Positions 44,471 through 58,228 of a stretch of DNA of 64,000 nt are shown here, piece after piece. Both the position numbers and the translations under genes were made by a program. The stretch covers positions 11,256,649 through 11,320,648 of the forward strand of contig NW_025062477.1 of the NCBI RefSeq assembly GCF_000002995.4, written 5' to 3'. Position 1 is the stretch's first letter. The number at the start of each line of letters is the position of its first letter. The stretch comes from Brugia malayi. Its lineage: Eukaryota > Nematoda > Chromadorea > Rhabditida > Onchocercidae. A model generated the notes under the pieces. It was given only the letters and a program-made list of their open reading frames with translations. It did no database searches and was not told where the DNA came from.

Positions 44471-47400
44471 ATGGAAGATATAGAAGATGTTATTCGTGTT
44501 CCTGCAACTGTTAATTTAGGACGAGATTATGTGATTGTTAGAAAACGTCTGAAAGGTGATGGTGAAATATTTTACGGTGATAGTTTTGTTCCTGGTATGT
44601 ACATTTATTAATGTTTATCGGTATTTCAATATTTTATTAGTTCATCTATACCATTATTAATTCATATATTTTATGCAGTTTCATTTAAAAAAAAAAAGGG
44701 AAACGAGTTATAAAATAAATTTTACTATGTAAATTTGAAAAACTTTTTAAATAAATCTTTGTTTAAGTCAGTTCATTTAGTTTTATTTTTTATATGAATT
44801 CTTAAAATTTTTTTTTTCTTTTATACAGACAAGAATTTTTTGTAATAGAAATTAATAGAATTATTATCCAACGATATTATCATTTAAATTTCTTTGTATT
44901 CATTTAGTGAGAAGCTTTTTTTTTTCAGGAACACAAAAAATTTACATAAGAACATGGGGTTGTACACATAATACAAGCGATTCTGAGCAAATGGCTGGTT
45001 TATTATCTGCAGCTGGTCATCAACTGACCAATAAAAAAGTATGTGTTTGTTGTAAAGCATTTATTTAGTTACTCTTACATTATTTAACTGACTAATTTTG
45101 TGCTTGAAAATTTTGGAATTTTATCTAAAATAATTTATCCATATTTTTTTTTCTTTTTCTTTTTTCTTTTGTTTTAGGAAGATGCATCTTTATGGATACT
45201 AAACAGTTGCACTGTAAAGACACCATCTGAAACACAACTTGAAAATATGGTTAGAGAAGCTCGAAAGTTGAACAAATTTATTATTGTAGCAGGTTGCGTA
45301 TCTCAGGTAATATTTTAAGAAAAATTCTCTTCTTTTTTTTTTCTATGAAAATGAAAAATTTTAGAAATGATGGAGATAAATTATTTTGAATTTTTATTAA
45401 AAGTAACTACAAAAAGTATTTGAAAATGTAATTATATTAATCAAAGATTATCCAAATATAGTTTATTTTAATAAATTATTCAAAAATGATTATGGCATCC
45501 TTTTTTTTTTTTCTGGATGTTTCGCAGTATATGTCCTGTATCATCTAGTGTTTTCAAGGCTGAACCAAATTTGCGATTTTTGGATGGAATTTCAATAGTT
45601 GGAGTTAAACAGATTGAGTGTGTAACACAGGCAGTGGAAGAAACACTGAAAGGAAATTGTGTGCGATTCTTGTCGCGAAGGAAACAAAATTCTAATCTGT
45701 TACTTCCAAAAATACGAAAGAATAAATTTGTAGAAGTTAGTGAGTATAATTTTCTTTAAGTAGGTATTATAGAAGTATTCGTCGTAAATTAAAAATTGAA
45801 CAACAATTTCTGGTTTTTGCCAATTTGGAATAGTTTTTCCGATTTTTTAACTTGTTAATTTATAGATTATTCTTTATTGTATCTCAACATGTATAGTCTC
45901 TGTGGAATATGAAATGTTTATGTAAGAGCAACGTTAAGAAATTTTAATATATTTCATTATGCAATTTAATCAAATTGGATTTATCATTGACTTTTTTTTA
46001 AATAGAATTTACGAGTGATACAGTTTTTGCAAAGCAAGAGTGAATCGTATTTGCAGATTCTTGCAATTAGTAGTGGTTGTTTGAACCATTGCACTTACTG
46101 CAAAACAAAATCTGCTCGTGGAAATCTTGTTAGCTATCCACTTGATAGTTTATTAGAACGAGCACGAAATGCATTTGCTGATGGTTGCAAAGAACTTTGG
46201 CTAACATCAGAAGATTTAGGTGCTTGGGGTCGCGATATTGATATGGTATATTTATCAATGCAGTTTTTATTGTCTAATAAGAATATTTATTTCATGATCG
46301 TATAGTTTGTCCTATTTTTATTGAAATATGAAAATAGATAAACAAGTAGTATGACAACATTGCTGCTACTCACTTAATGTTTCTATTCTATTGAAAATGT
46401 AATTTTCTAATAGTTTTTGCTTAAAATGACCTTTTTCTTGACGAACATCTCTCTCTTTTATTTCTTTCACTCATAATAACATTAATTTCTTTTAATTACT
46501 ATTTAAACAGAAATACTAACTTACTCTTCCCTATCTCTAAAATTTTATACAGTTCTTATCTCTTTTACTATTCTTCAAAATTTATAATTGCCGTAATTCT
46601 ATTCTAATGAAGAGCAGAAAAAAGACATAAGACGATGAAGAATTAAAATTTTTTTATCAAAAATTTTCTTTCCTTTTTTCCATAAGAGTGATGGAAAAGT
46701 ATCACTGTTGTGTTTTTCTTTTTTTTAGAAGAAAAAAAGATATATCCTATTATAGGTTTTACCAGATCTATTAAATGCACTAGTAGAGATTATTCCCGAG
46801 GGATGCATGCTGCGACTGGGAATGACAAATCCACCATACATACTGGATTTTCTTGAGGTTAATTTTTCTGAGCTCTTATTTTATAAAAAAATCAAAAATT
46901 GCGATAGATTTTGCTAAGCATTCAAACAGTTTATGTACAGCAATGAATTTTTTTGGATGCTGTTAAATCTGCTATGAATTTCAGGAGATTTCGGAAATTT
47001 TGAATCATCCAAGGGTTTACTCCTTTCTTCATATACCTGTCCAATCGGCAAGCGATGCTGTACTATCGGACATGAAACGTGAATATACCTGTACTGATTT
47101 CTGCCGAGTTGTTGATTACATGATTCAAAAGTTTGTTAACTTTATGATTTCATATTCTCAAAAATGATGCATTTTTTTCAGTAAGAAATTAACGAAGACA
47201 TTATTTTCCTTGTGTTTTATGTATAATAAAGACTAAAATTATAACAAAAACTTTGCAAGATGTGTAGTATATAATAGAGAACAAATACTAAAAATATGTA
47301 TAATAAAAACAATAAATGATAAACATAAAAACTACAACTATAACAAAAACTATCTGAAATTATAATAAAACTCATTGGTCCGTATAATGTAGAGGTTTTG

Positions 47401-48581
47401 AAATGAATATTTATGAATAAAGTATTGTATTTACAAGTAGATCTCAAAAATACAGTAGTAAAATCTACTATTTTATGTAGCAAAGAAACATTTTGCAGCG
47501 TTCCAAATATCTATATAGCGACAGATTTCATTTGTGCCTATCCAACCGAAACAGAAAGTGACTTCGAGGAGAGTATGGCATTGGTACGGAAGTATCGTTT
47601 CCCTTCATTGTTTATTAATCAATTTTATCCTAGAATTGGAACTCCAGCTGCAAATTTGAAGAAAATCGACACCATCGAAGTATGTTTTATATAATTTTTC
47701 CGATAAAAAAATATACTGTTGGAATTTTCCTAGTAGTATGGAATAGATAATAATATGCAAGTCTAAAAGTATAATAAAATAAATGAGAAAAATACTGCTT
47801 TGGATTGATCGAATAAAGCCACCTAATTCGAATTAATATTCAAACAAAAAGATAAAATTAATCAGTGTTTGCCATAAAACACCCCTTGAAAATCTGTCTG
47901 AAACTATATACGAATGATACTTAGAGTGAAAGTACATTCGATTTCCAAAATTTTTCTATTTTAAATTACGAGTGCTTCAGTGGAATGAAATTTTCAACAT
48001 TTTTTCTATTAATAAACTTCTAATTAAACCAAAGCTAAATTTATCTATTCTATTCTTAAATTCTTCAATACTTAAATGAGGAATACTGGTTATGAACTAG
48101 ACTGGTTTCAGATTCCTATCAACCTAGTCAATCCATGATGGTTCGATTACATATTATTTTATGAGAATTTTAAATCAGTTACAAATTTAAACTATGCTGT
48201 TTCTTTTAGGCCCGTCGTCGGACCGCAGAAATGTCATCGCTTTTCCGGTCTTATTCAAGATACAACAAAGAACGAATTGGTGAAAAACATCGAGTCCTTG
48301 TTTGTGAATTGGCAACTGATCAGCAGCATTATGTAGGCCATAACAAACACTATGAACATTTTCTTATACCTTCCAAGAAATGCCTTTTAGGCAAGTGGGT
48401 TCAGGTGCGCATTACAGATGTTTCTAAATTTTACATGAAAGCTGTGTTAATAGGTGGTGATATTAATGCATGGTTAAGCAATGATTCGATGGCTATTATC
48501 TCGGTCCTAGCACATAGTTACCGAATAACAGCTTTTAGTATAATCATGTCGATCCTCATTTTTTGGTTGCTGTTGTTGTAG
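44471..48581 (+). CDS. CDKAL1: CDKAL1, tRNA threonylcarbamoyladenosine methylthiotransferase
   Basis: Radical-SAM enzyme that converts t6A37 of tRNA-Lys to ms2t6A; the vertebrate protein is ER-anchored. Exons: 44471-44594, 44929-45038, 45178-45306, 45559-45735, 46057-46245, 46756-46857, 46985-47130, 47499-47679, 48210-48581; 509 aa. The N-terminal MTTase domain has its three cluster cysteines: C53 (RTWGCTHN), C89 (LNSCTVK) and C118 (AGCVSQ). The radical-SAM cluster is C188-x3-C192-x2-C195 (GCLNHCTYC). Further conserved blocks are [43 protein letters not shown] and [23 protein letters not shown]-like region follows, and residues about 488-509 are a hydrophobic C-terminal anchor ending IFWLLLL. 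The ATG is the first in frame after the 44444 acceptor, and MEDIEDV resembles the human N-terminus. Exon 4 uses a TTCAAG acceptor (45559). The stronger CGCAG at 45527 would bring a stop. AATAAA at 48622-48627. Confidence 0.95.
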
Positions 48582-49641
48582 CATGGTTTGATTGTTTATG
48601 TTTACTTGAAATTCGATTTAAAATAAAACCTTCGAAATTTTTCTGAAATTAGTTCAGGATAAACAATTTTGAATAGGAGAAAAAAAATTTTAATGGAATG
48701 TTGAGCTCTGGTAAAGACTGTAAATTGTTGGAACTGTTTCCTCATTATTCTCTCGAAAATTTAAGATTTACTGGTTTCATACTCACATTTGAATTTAGCT
48801 GAAAAGCTGGACTGAAATGGAAAAAACACTGAATTTATGAAAAACAAATTGTTTGAAAGGAAGTATTGCCGAGAATGCTGCTCAAAAAAGCGAAATTCAT
48901 CAATTCTGTTATCAAATTTAAGATTGAAACTTTTCGGGGAAAAAGAACGTCCTTATCATGGTCAAATTCCCAGGTCAAGGAGGCCAAGGGTTTTAAAAAT
49001 CAGAACTTCATAATTATCTCTGAAATTGAATTGGCAAACTACATTCTAATCATTAAACTTCCATTATCTAGTGCTCAGTTAAACATACTGGAAATTGATT
49101 TTAGTAAATGTATTAACGATGGAAATAATGTGATCTTTGTTGTTGCCGAGGTCAAATTCCCAGATGACCAACGAGGTCAAGGGTCATAAATAACCCTATC
49201 AACATCGCCAGATACATTTACGAACCAATAAAAACACAAATTGATCCATAAATGGAATGCTCTTCCTTTCATCTCCTTTTATCTCCTCATCATTTTCCCT
49301 CCCTCCCAAAAAAAAAAAAAACAAAAGAAAAAAAGTAATTCACTGCATCGATAAAGCTAATCCTACAACCCAGTCTGAGGTTAAAGTTCAACTCTGCATT
49401 TTACTGTTGCGGTTTGCTGTACCAGATAATTTCTGCTACTATTATTATTCCTTTTCTTTAATATAATATCAAAAGATATTTATCATACAATTCATCTAAT
49501 TTCTCCCTATTCATATTTCTATATTATTTCATGTATAACGAAAACAACAAAACGATAACAAAAAAAGAAAAAAAAAAGACTCTACGGTCAATCTATCAAC
49601 AATTTATTACTTGGATATTTTATCAATTACTATCAATACAA
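48582..49641. other. Intergenic region with duplicated AGGTCA-containing segments
   Basis: Contains the CDKAL1 poly(A) signal (48622-48627). At 48959-48990 and 49150-49186 two related segments share GGTCAAATTCCCAG and AGGTCAAGG. The second ends in AGGTCAAGGGTCA (49174-49186), a direct repeat of nuclear-receptor half-sites with one spacer. The frame at 48866-49189 crosses both copies but I recognise nothing in it. Confidence 0.5.
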
Positions 49642-51376
49642 ATGGCATGCAAAGGCACAAACAATTCAACAGCAACAACTTCAACTTCCAACTCTGATAA
49701 AGATGACGGTATTTTTTCATAGAGTCCTTAGTTAAAGGCTGTGTAAAATAGGGCTGTCAGAAGAATTGGGTATGGCGTACTGATAAGAGTTATCGGTGGC
49801 ATATGTGTAATTATTATTTTTTTTTCTTTTTGTTTCTTTCTTGTTTTAACAATTATCAATAGCTGTATGGAAAGTATTTTTTTTTTCTTTGGATTTTTTC
49901 ATTTATATTATGACAAGAAAATACTTTGACAGTTGTTATAATCTTAATTGAAAATTTGGAAATTTTGTAGTAGATTAATAAAATAAAATATACTACATAT
50001 CAGCAATATTGATATCCTATTAGCTGTTATTGGTAGTATTTCATTTTTAGTGTAGATTAATTTGATAATTATTTTGACTTTTGTTTTGATGACTAATTTT
50101 ATTTGGCAAATTTATTTCCAGATTTAAAAAAAAAAAAAAAAAATTCTTTAAAGTAGCAAAGATTTGCTCAATCTGTAAACTTTTATAATGAAAGGCTTGC
50201 TTTACGCAAGGCTTGGATAATCCCTTAAAGCTGTTCCATTTTCTAATTCGTTTTATTCTATTAATTTTATGTTTTTAGTCTTTTCTCTAGGGTGTGACAA
50301 CTGGACTTCTCCTTACCTTTTAGAGCTTGTCTGTGATTTTTGTCTATGATTTAGAGCTTTTAGAGCTTGGCATCTCTATTATGGAATGTAATCGAAAATA
50401 AAAGTTCATCTCACTTAGAAGATTTTTTGTTTGAAGTGTAAAGTATTCATGCCTTTCCTTCTTATTCAATTTTCAGTATTCGGTAGCGATGACTTTACTA
50501 TAACACCCAATCGGTTGTTTTGGCTAATGCGGAAAAATAATGGAGAGAGACTGCGAGACGCTGAGGGATTTCGTTTACGAGCTGCTGGAATATGCACACG
50601 CGGTGAGGGTAACAGCCGGGAAATCTTGCTAGTTACTGGTGGCAAAGACGATGGTCGATGGATCATTCCGGGTGGTGGCATTGAGAAGAATGAAAATGAA
50701 TCGGATGCCGCTTTACGTGAGGTTTTTGAGGAGGCTGGAGTTAAGGCGGAAATTTTAACTCGTGTCGGAGAATTTAGGGTTAGTGTTTTTTTTTTTCTGC
50801 TGCTTGAAGTTTTTATTAATAGAAATCTTGGTAACTTATTTATATAAATTATCCGTCTTCTAAATTTGAACTAAGGGAGAAGACTATCAACAGATGAATG
50901 AGATAATAGAACAGTGAAAGTGGATAGATGAGTGAGAAAAATTCTACTTCATACACTGTTCACAATAAAATGGGTTTTCTGCAATGTAAACAATAACCGT
51001 ATCGTCGAGTTGGACTTTCTTAGGGTAATCCCTTAAGCATTTTATTTAACATTTTACAGTTGCTCCAGGTTTTATGATGTCTGGGAGAGTTATCATGACT
51101 TATAATGCAATTAAAAGAAAAAAAAATAGCGAATTTTATTTGATCTTTTATACATCATTTGTAATCCGGTTCTGATTTTCGTTCTGTGACTTTTAAATTT
51201 AGGATGAAGAAAGACGGCATCGGACAGTGGTATTTCTTTTAAAAGTTAAGGAAGAATTAAAGGAATGGGAAGATAGCTGTTTCGGACGACAGAGGGAATG
51301 GGTAAGCCTACAAGAAGCATTGCGACGAGTGAAACATTCGCAAACATGTATTATTGAACATATTTGTAGTATGTAG
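49642..51376 (+). CDS. NUDT3: Nudix hydrolase, diphosphoinositol polyphosphate phosphohydrolase type
   Basis: Family members (human NUDT3/NUDT4) cleave the beta-phosphate from inositol pyrophosphates and also dinucleoside polyphosphates. Exons 49642-49708, 50477-50778, 51203-51376; 180 aa. The Nudix box is residues 89-111 and fits G-x5-E-x7-REV-x-EE-x-GV exactly (GGIEKNE then REVFEEAGV), preceded by GRWIIPGG. RRHRTVVFLLKV and EWEDSCFGRQREW match the DIPP C-terminal half. The first exon (MACKGTNNSTATTSTSNSDK) is less sure: its donor phase fits the second exon, but it has no homology. An alternative start is the ATG at 50527 inside exon 2, which keeps the whole Nudix fold. The long C-terminal tail of vertebrate NUDT3 is absent. 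Specificity among Nudix substrates is inferred from similarity only. Confidence 0.88.
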
Positions 51377-52328
51377 CTCAAATTGATTGCGTTCATCCGT
51401 CCTTATCTTTTCTTTATTGTGGGAAGATATTAGAAACAGCTTTCAGGGAAGCAGCTTGTGCATTTTTTAAATTTAATTTCGAATTTGAAATTATTCTGAT
51501 GTATTATGTTTCGAGTTTATCTCTTTTGTCAGTATTTATAATTTCTAATTTTGTCTGCTTTTGATTTATGTTGTTACAATCGATCTGGAGCGTATTTTGT
51601 TATATCCTCAGCTTTCAAGAATCTTATTTTTGATTTTAATAAGTTGAGTGGCTCAGGAGGGTGCCATCTTCATTTGCGTTTCATATCGGTGCTTTTATTA
51701 TATTTCAATTGAGAGCTTCAACAATCAAAGATGTGTAGTTACTTGCTCTTTATTTTATTTGATTGTCTCTTATTGTGTTGCTATCAATAAATCGATTTCC
51801 ATTTACATGATTTTTTTTCAGCCGGTCTGCTCCGTGCAACCCAATCATTGTTTTTCTTGATCTTAGCTAGATCTTCTATTCAAAATATATTATGGAATCA
51901 CTTCCTTATTTTTTAGTATGAAGATCATTATGGAAATAATAGTAAACGGAAAAGAATCATCTAACCACTAGAATTTCGCAGACTGATTATTGTGGAGAAC
52001 GTGCATAATTTGTAACATGTGGGTCGCTGTTTATACATGAAATATTATGTTCACTTTTGAAATCAGTAAATTAGCTTACTGCAAGAGGAAACTGTCAAAG
52101 AGTTTCGATAACAAATACTAAAAAATGAATACAAGTTTGAGCTTTGGTCATAATAGTATGCCTGACATCCTGAATTATGTGGATTATTAAAACAAAAGCT
52201 TTTGTATTAAACATACCTTGACATGTTTAATAAACATATTAAACATGTCAAGATATTTAAGAAGGTAATTAACTCAAAGATATCACAGATTAAAAACCGT
52301 AAAGATGAAAGAAAGGGTGAAGATTTCA
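51377..52328. other. Convergent intergenic region, Nudix gene and ARFRP1
   Basis: Holds the 3' flanks of both genes. A perfect hairpin at 52217-52252 lies 77 nt downstream of the ARFRP1 stop on the minus strand. I see no gene. Confidence 0.5.
52217..52252. other. Perfect inverted repeat, 16-bp arms and 4-nt loop
   Basis: The left arm CTTGACATGTTTAATA (52217-52232) is exactly complementary to 52237-52252, around the loop AACA. Positions 52213-52215 can pair with 52254-52256 beyond one mismatch. It probably lies within the ARFRP1 3' UTR. It may fold in RNA or extrude as a cruciform; no bacterial-type terminator is implied. Confidence 0.9.
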
Positions 52329-53547
52329 TCAACTGAGATCAATAGCAGAGTGATTACGCGTTAGCACTGTATAGAGCCATCGCATACAACGGTCAATATT
52401 AAGACCTTGTAATGCCGATATCGAGATGAGAGCCAAATCACCCCTATGTCGGTCGTCGGTTGTTAAAACTCTAATTATTTCCGTTCCTATGCATTCTTCT
52501 ATGTCACTTTTGTTGCAAACAACCAAAACCGGCATTTTTTGAACAGCCTCACTGTTCATTACTAATTCTGAAATTAAAAATCTTGGACTTGAAAAAAGTG
52601 AAAAAATAAATCTGCATGAAGCTTAGAAATAATTTCTAATCCATACTTATATTTCCCTAGTTAAAGATTTATTTCAGTATTTGGAAACCTTGATTTGAAG
52701 TGATGTCTTCAAAACAAAATATTATTTACTTACTGAATGCTTCACTAACTTCTGGAAATCGATCAGAATCACAGGAGTCAACTACAAATATCAGTGCCTG
52801 TGAATCCTCGAAATATTTATGCCAAAGTGACTGCAATTCTTCCTGTCCTCCAAGATCCCAAAAACTGAGACGAATAGAACCAAGTACAATTGTTCCAGCT
52901 GCAACAATTATCATAGAACTCTCATTAAAGTGTCACATTTCAAAAAATAAAGAATCAAATTTTTTTTAGAATCGGTACTATGAACATTTCGTATGAAATA
53001 CCGCAAATCATCTTACCATTTAAACCAACAGTGCTTGTAATCTTCAGTGGATTTAACATCTGATAATTCTTAATAAATCTCGACTTGATCTGTTCCAGAA
53101 AGGTCTGTAAATAGTTGATATCTTGTCTGTCAAAAGATAACCTCAAAATATCTACCACAGCTTTCTAACGATTATCCTTTTCTGGAAAATTACAAACATC
53201 TCATCACGAGAACAGCTCGAGAATAAGTTATTCGCAGTAGTTTAGAAGGTTGAAACAATTCTTTAAAAAAAAAAAAGGGGGGGGGGGGAAAAAAAAAAAA
53301 AACGCAAATAACAATTTACAAGTATCCTTATAAAAAGAAGTGGTAATTTTACGATAGAATCTTGTAAATTTTGAAATATTTGACAAAAATATTCTTAAAG
53401 CTAACAAAAAAAAGAAAAAAATTTTGCATTGATCAGAATTTCAAAAATACTTACTGTTTTTCCGGCATTATCCAATCCAACGATAACAATGTAATAATTG
53501 CTCTTTCGTCTCAAACGTTCCCATATACCAACTCCAAGTGTATACAT
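52329..53547 (-). CDS. ARFRP1: ARF-related protein 1 (ARFRP1) GTPase
   Basis: ARF-like small GTPase of the trans-Golgi that acts above ARL1 and golgin recruitment. Minus-strand exons: 53547-53455, 53104-53017, 52898-52734, 52567-52329; 194 aa against about 201 in human. G1 is GLDNAGKT (24-31), switch region ITSTVGLN, G3 WDLGGQE (74-80), G4 NKSD (134-137) and G5-like SISAL. It begins MYTL, as human ARFRP1 does, and has no glycine at position 2, so it is not N-myristoylated like ARFs. This feature and the block QEELQSLWHKYF separate it from ARL1 and ARF. Intron 1 contains the homopolymer block at 53265-53302. Confidence 0.94.
53265..53302. repeat. A12-G12-A14 homopolymer block
   Basis: A run of 12 A, then 12 G, then 14 A on the plus strand, in ARFRP1 intron 1. 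On the transcribed sense of that gene it reads T14-C12-T12. Such a G run is exceptional in this AT-rich window. Confidence 0.9.
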
Positions 53548-54845
53548 CTTTCCGTTTGAAGTATGCTTAACTCCTCTTTTATATACCAAACATGATTGAA
53601 AGAAATACAATCCTGAGTTTGGAAAATTTTTCAGGAAACTAAAATTTGCATATATAAAAATGTAATCACATCTATGGATTGTCATATATTATATTCAGTA
53701 TAGTTTTGAATCATTTCAAATGTAACATAATCTAAATCATTTCAGGTTTAGTACAATTCCAATTCATTTTATATTCAATATAACCTTGAATTATTTTATG
53801 CTTAATGTTGTGAACATCCCAATTAAAAATTTGATTGCCTATCCTACATTTTAGACTTCCTAGTGATCAAAGAATTATTATATGAAAGTTTTCTGACAAT
53901 ACAGCTAAATAATATATAAAAATGTAATAGTTGTAAATTGTTTTCGTTCTCTTACAACGAAATTTTGAATATGTATGACTGATTGGCGAGGAGAAGATGA
54001 AAGAGGAAAGAAGGGGAAGAGGAAGAGGAAGAAGAGAAGGAAAAATAAATATATTTACCTGGTGGAGGGGTTAAGGGATTTGTCGCAAAAAAAAGAAAAG
54101 AAAAAAGGAATAGGATTGATAACGTGGATAGGTATTGAGAAACAGGTAGAATTACCTTCCATATTAAATATTGAGAAAAAAAAAAGAAGGGGAGAAGCAT
54201 TTTTGATGATCTCATAATATTTCCATTTGTTTTTCATTTCACTACTGCTCACCACATTTATTAATTGTAACTGGCAATTTGGCACTATGTTAATAATAAA
54301 AATTATGAAATGTTAAGAGAATTTGATAATTCATCCTCTTTCTCTCCCTCTCCCAATTTTTTTTCTCTCTTCCTTCTCCTTGTATTTCTCTTTCTGATCT
54401 TTGTATTTTAATGCAAGTATCCATGTTATAGTTTGATTTACTTGTTTTATTGGTTAAATATTCTCTTCTGATCTATTTATACTAGTAAATGTCGAAGTGA
54501 TACTATGCTATACTATGAATGCTTTAGCAAAATTAATTTAGCCATGAATAAATGATTTTGCTAAATTGTTCTGTTGTTTACCTATCTCTTCTAATTATAT
54601 CATTAGTTAGAGTTAGTGAGGGGGAGAAAGAGAGAGGGCGAAATAATTTACCATATGTAATCCATTATTTAGAAATAAATAATTTTGTTTTTCGGACCTT
54701 TTCTGGATTTTCTTTTTTTATGCAACAATAATGATGCAACACTTGGTGGTGGAATTTTGAATGGTTTCGTTGAATGCGCTGTTTGAAAATGTATTTCTTT
54801 ACCTTTCTTTTAGATTGGAATCATCAAAATTAGCAAAGACGTGAG
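53548..54845. other. Divergent intergenic region between ARFRP1 and GOLPH3
   Basis: Contains a 46-nt pure purine tract at 54000-54045 and a purine-rich stretch to about 54195. CT-rich sequence lies near 54330-54390. A TTCTTTTAG acceptor near 54812, 33 nt before the GOLPH3 ATG, may be a trans-splice site. The open frames across the purine tract on either strand look compositional. Confidence 0.5.

Positions 54846-58228
<3,383 letters not shown>

Noticed and set aside
48866..49189. 107-codon plus-strand frame after CDKAL1
   Set aside because: It starts at TTG, spans two copies of a local duplication, and shows no homology or introns. The repeat explains it better.
53952..54285. Overlapping frames on both strands over the purine tract
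   Set aside because: Their composition mirrors the polypurine/polypyrimidine run, and frames open on both strands indicate low complexity.
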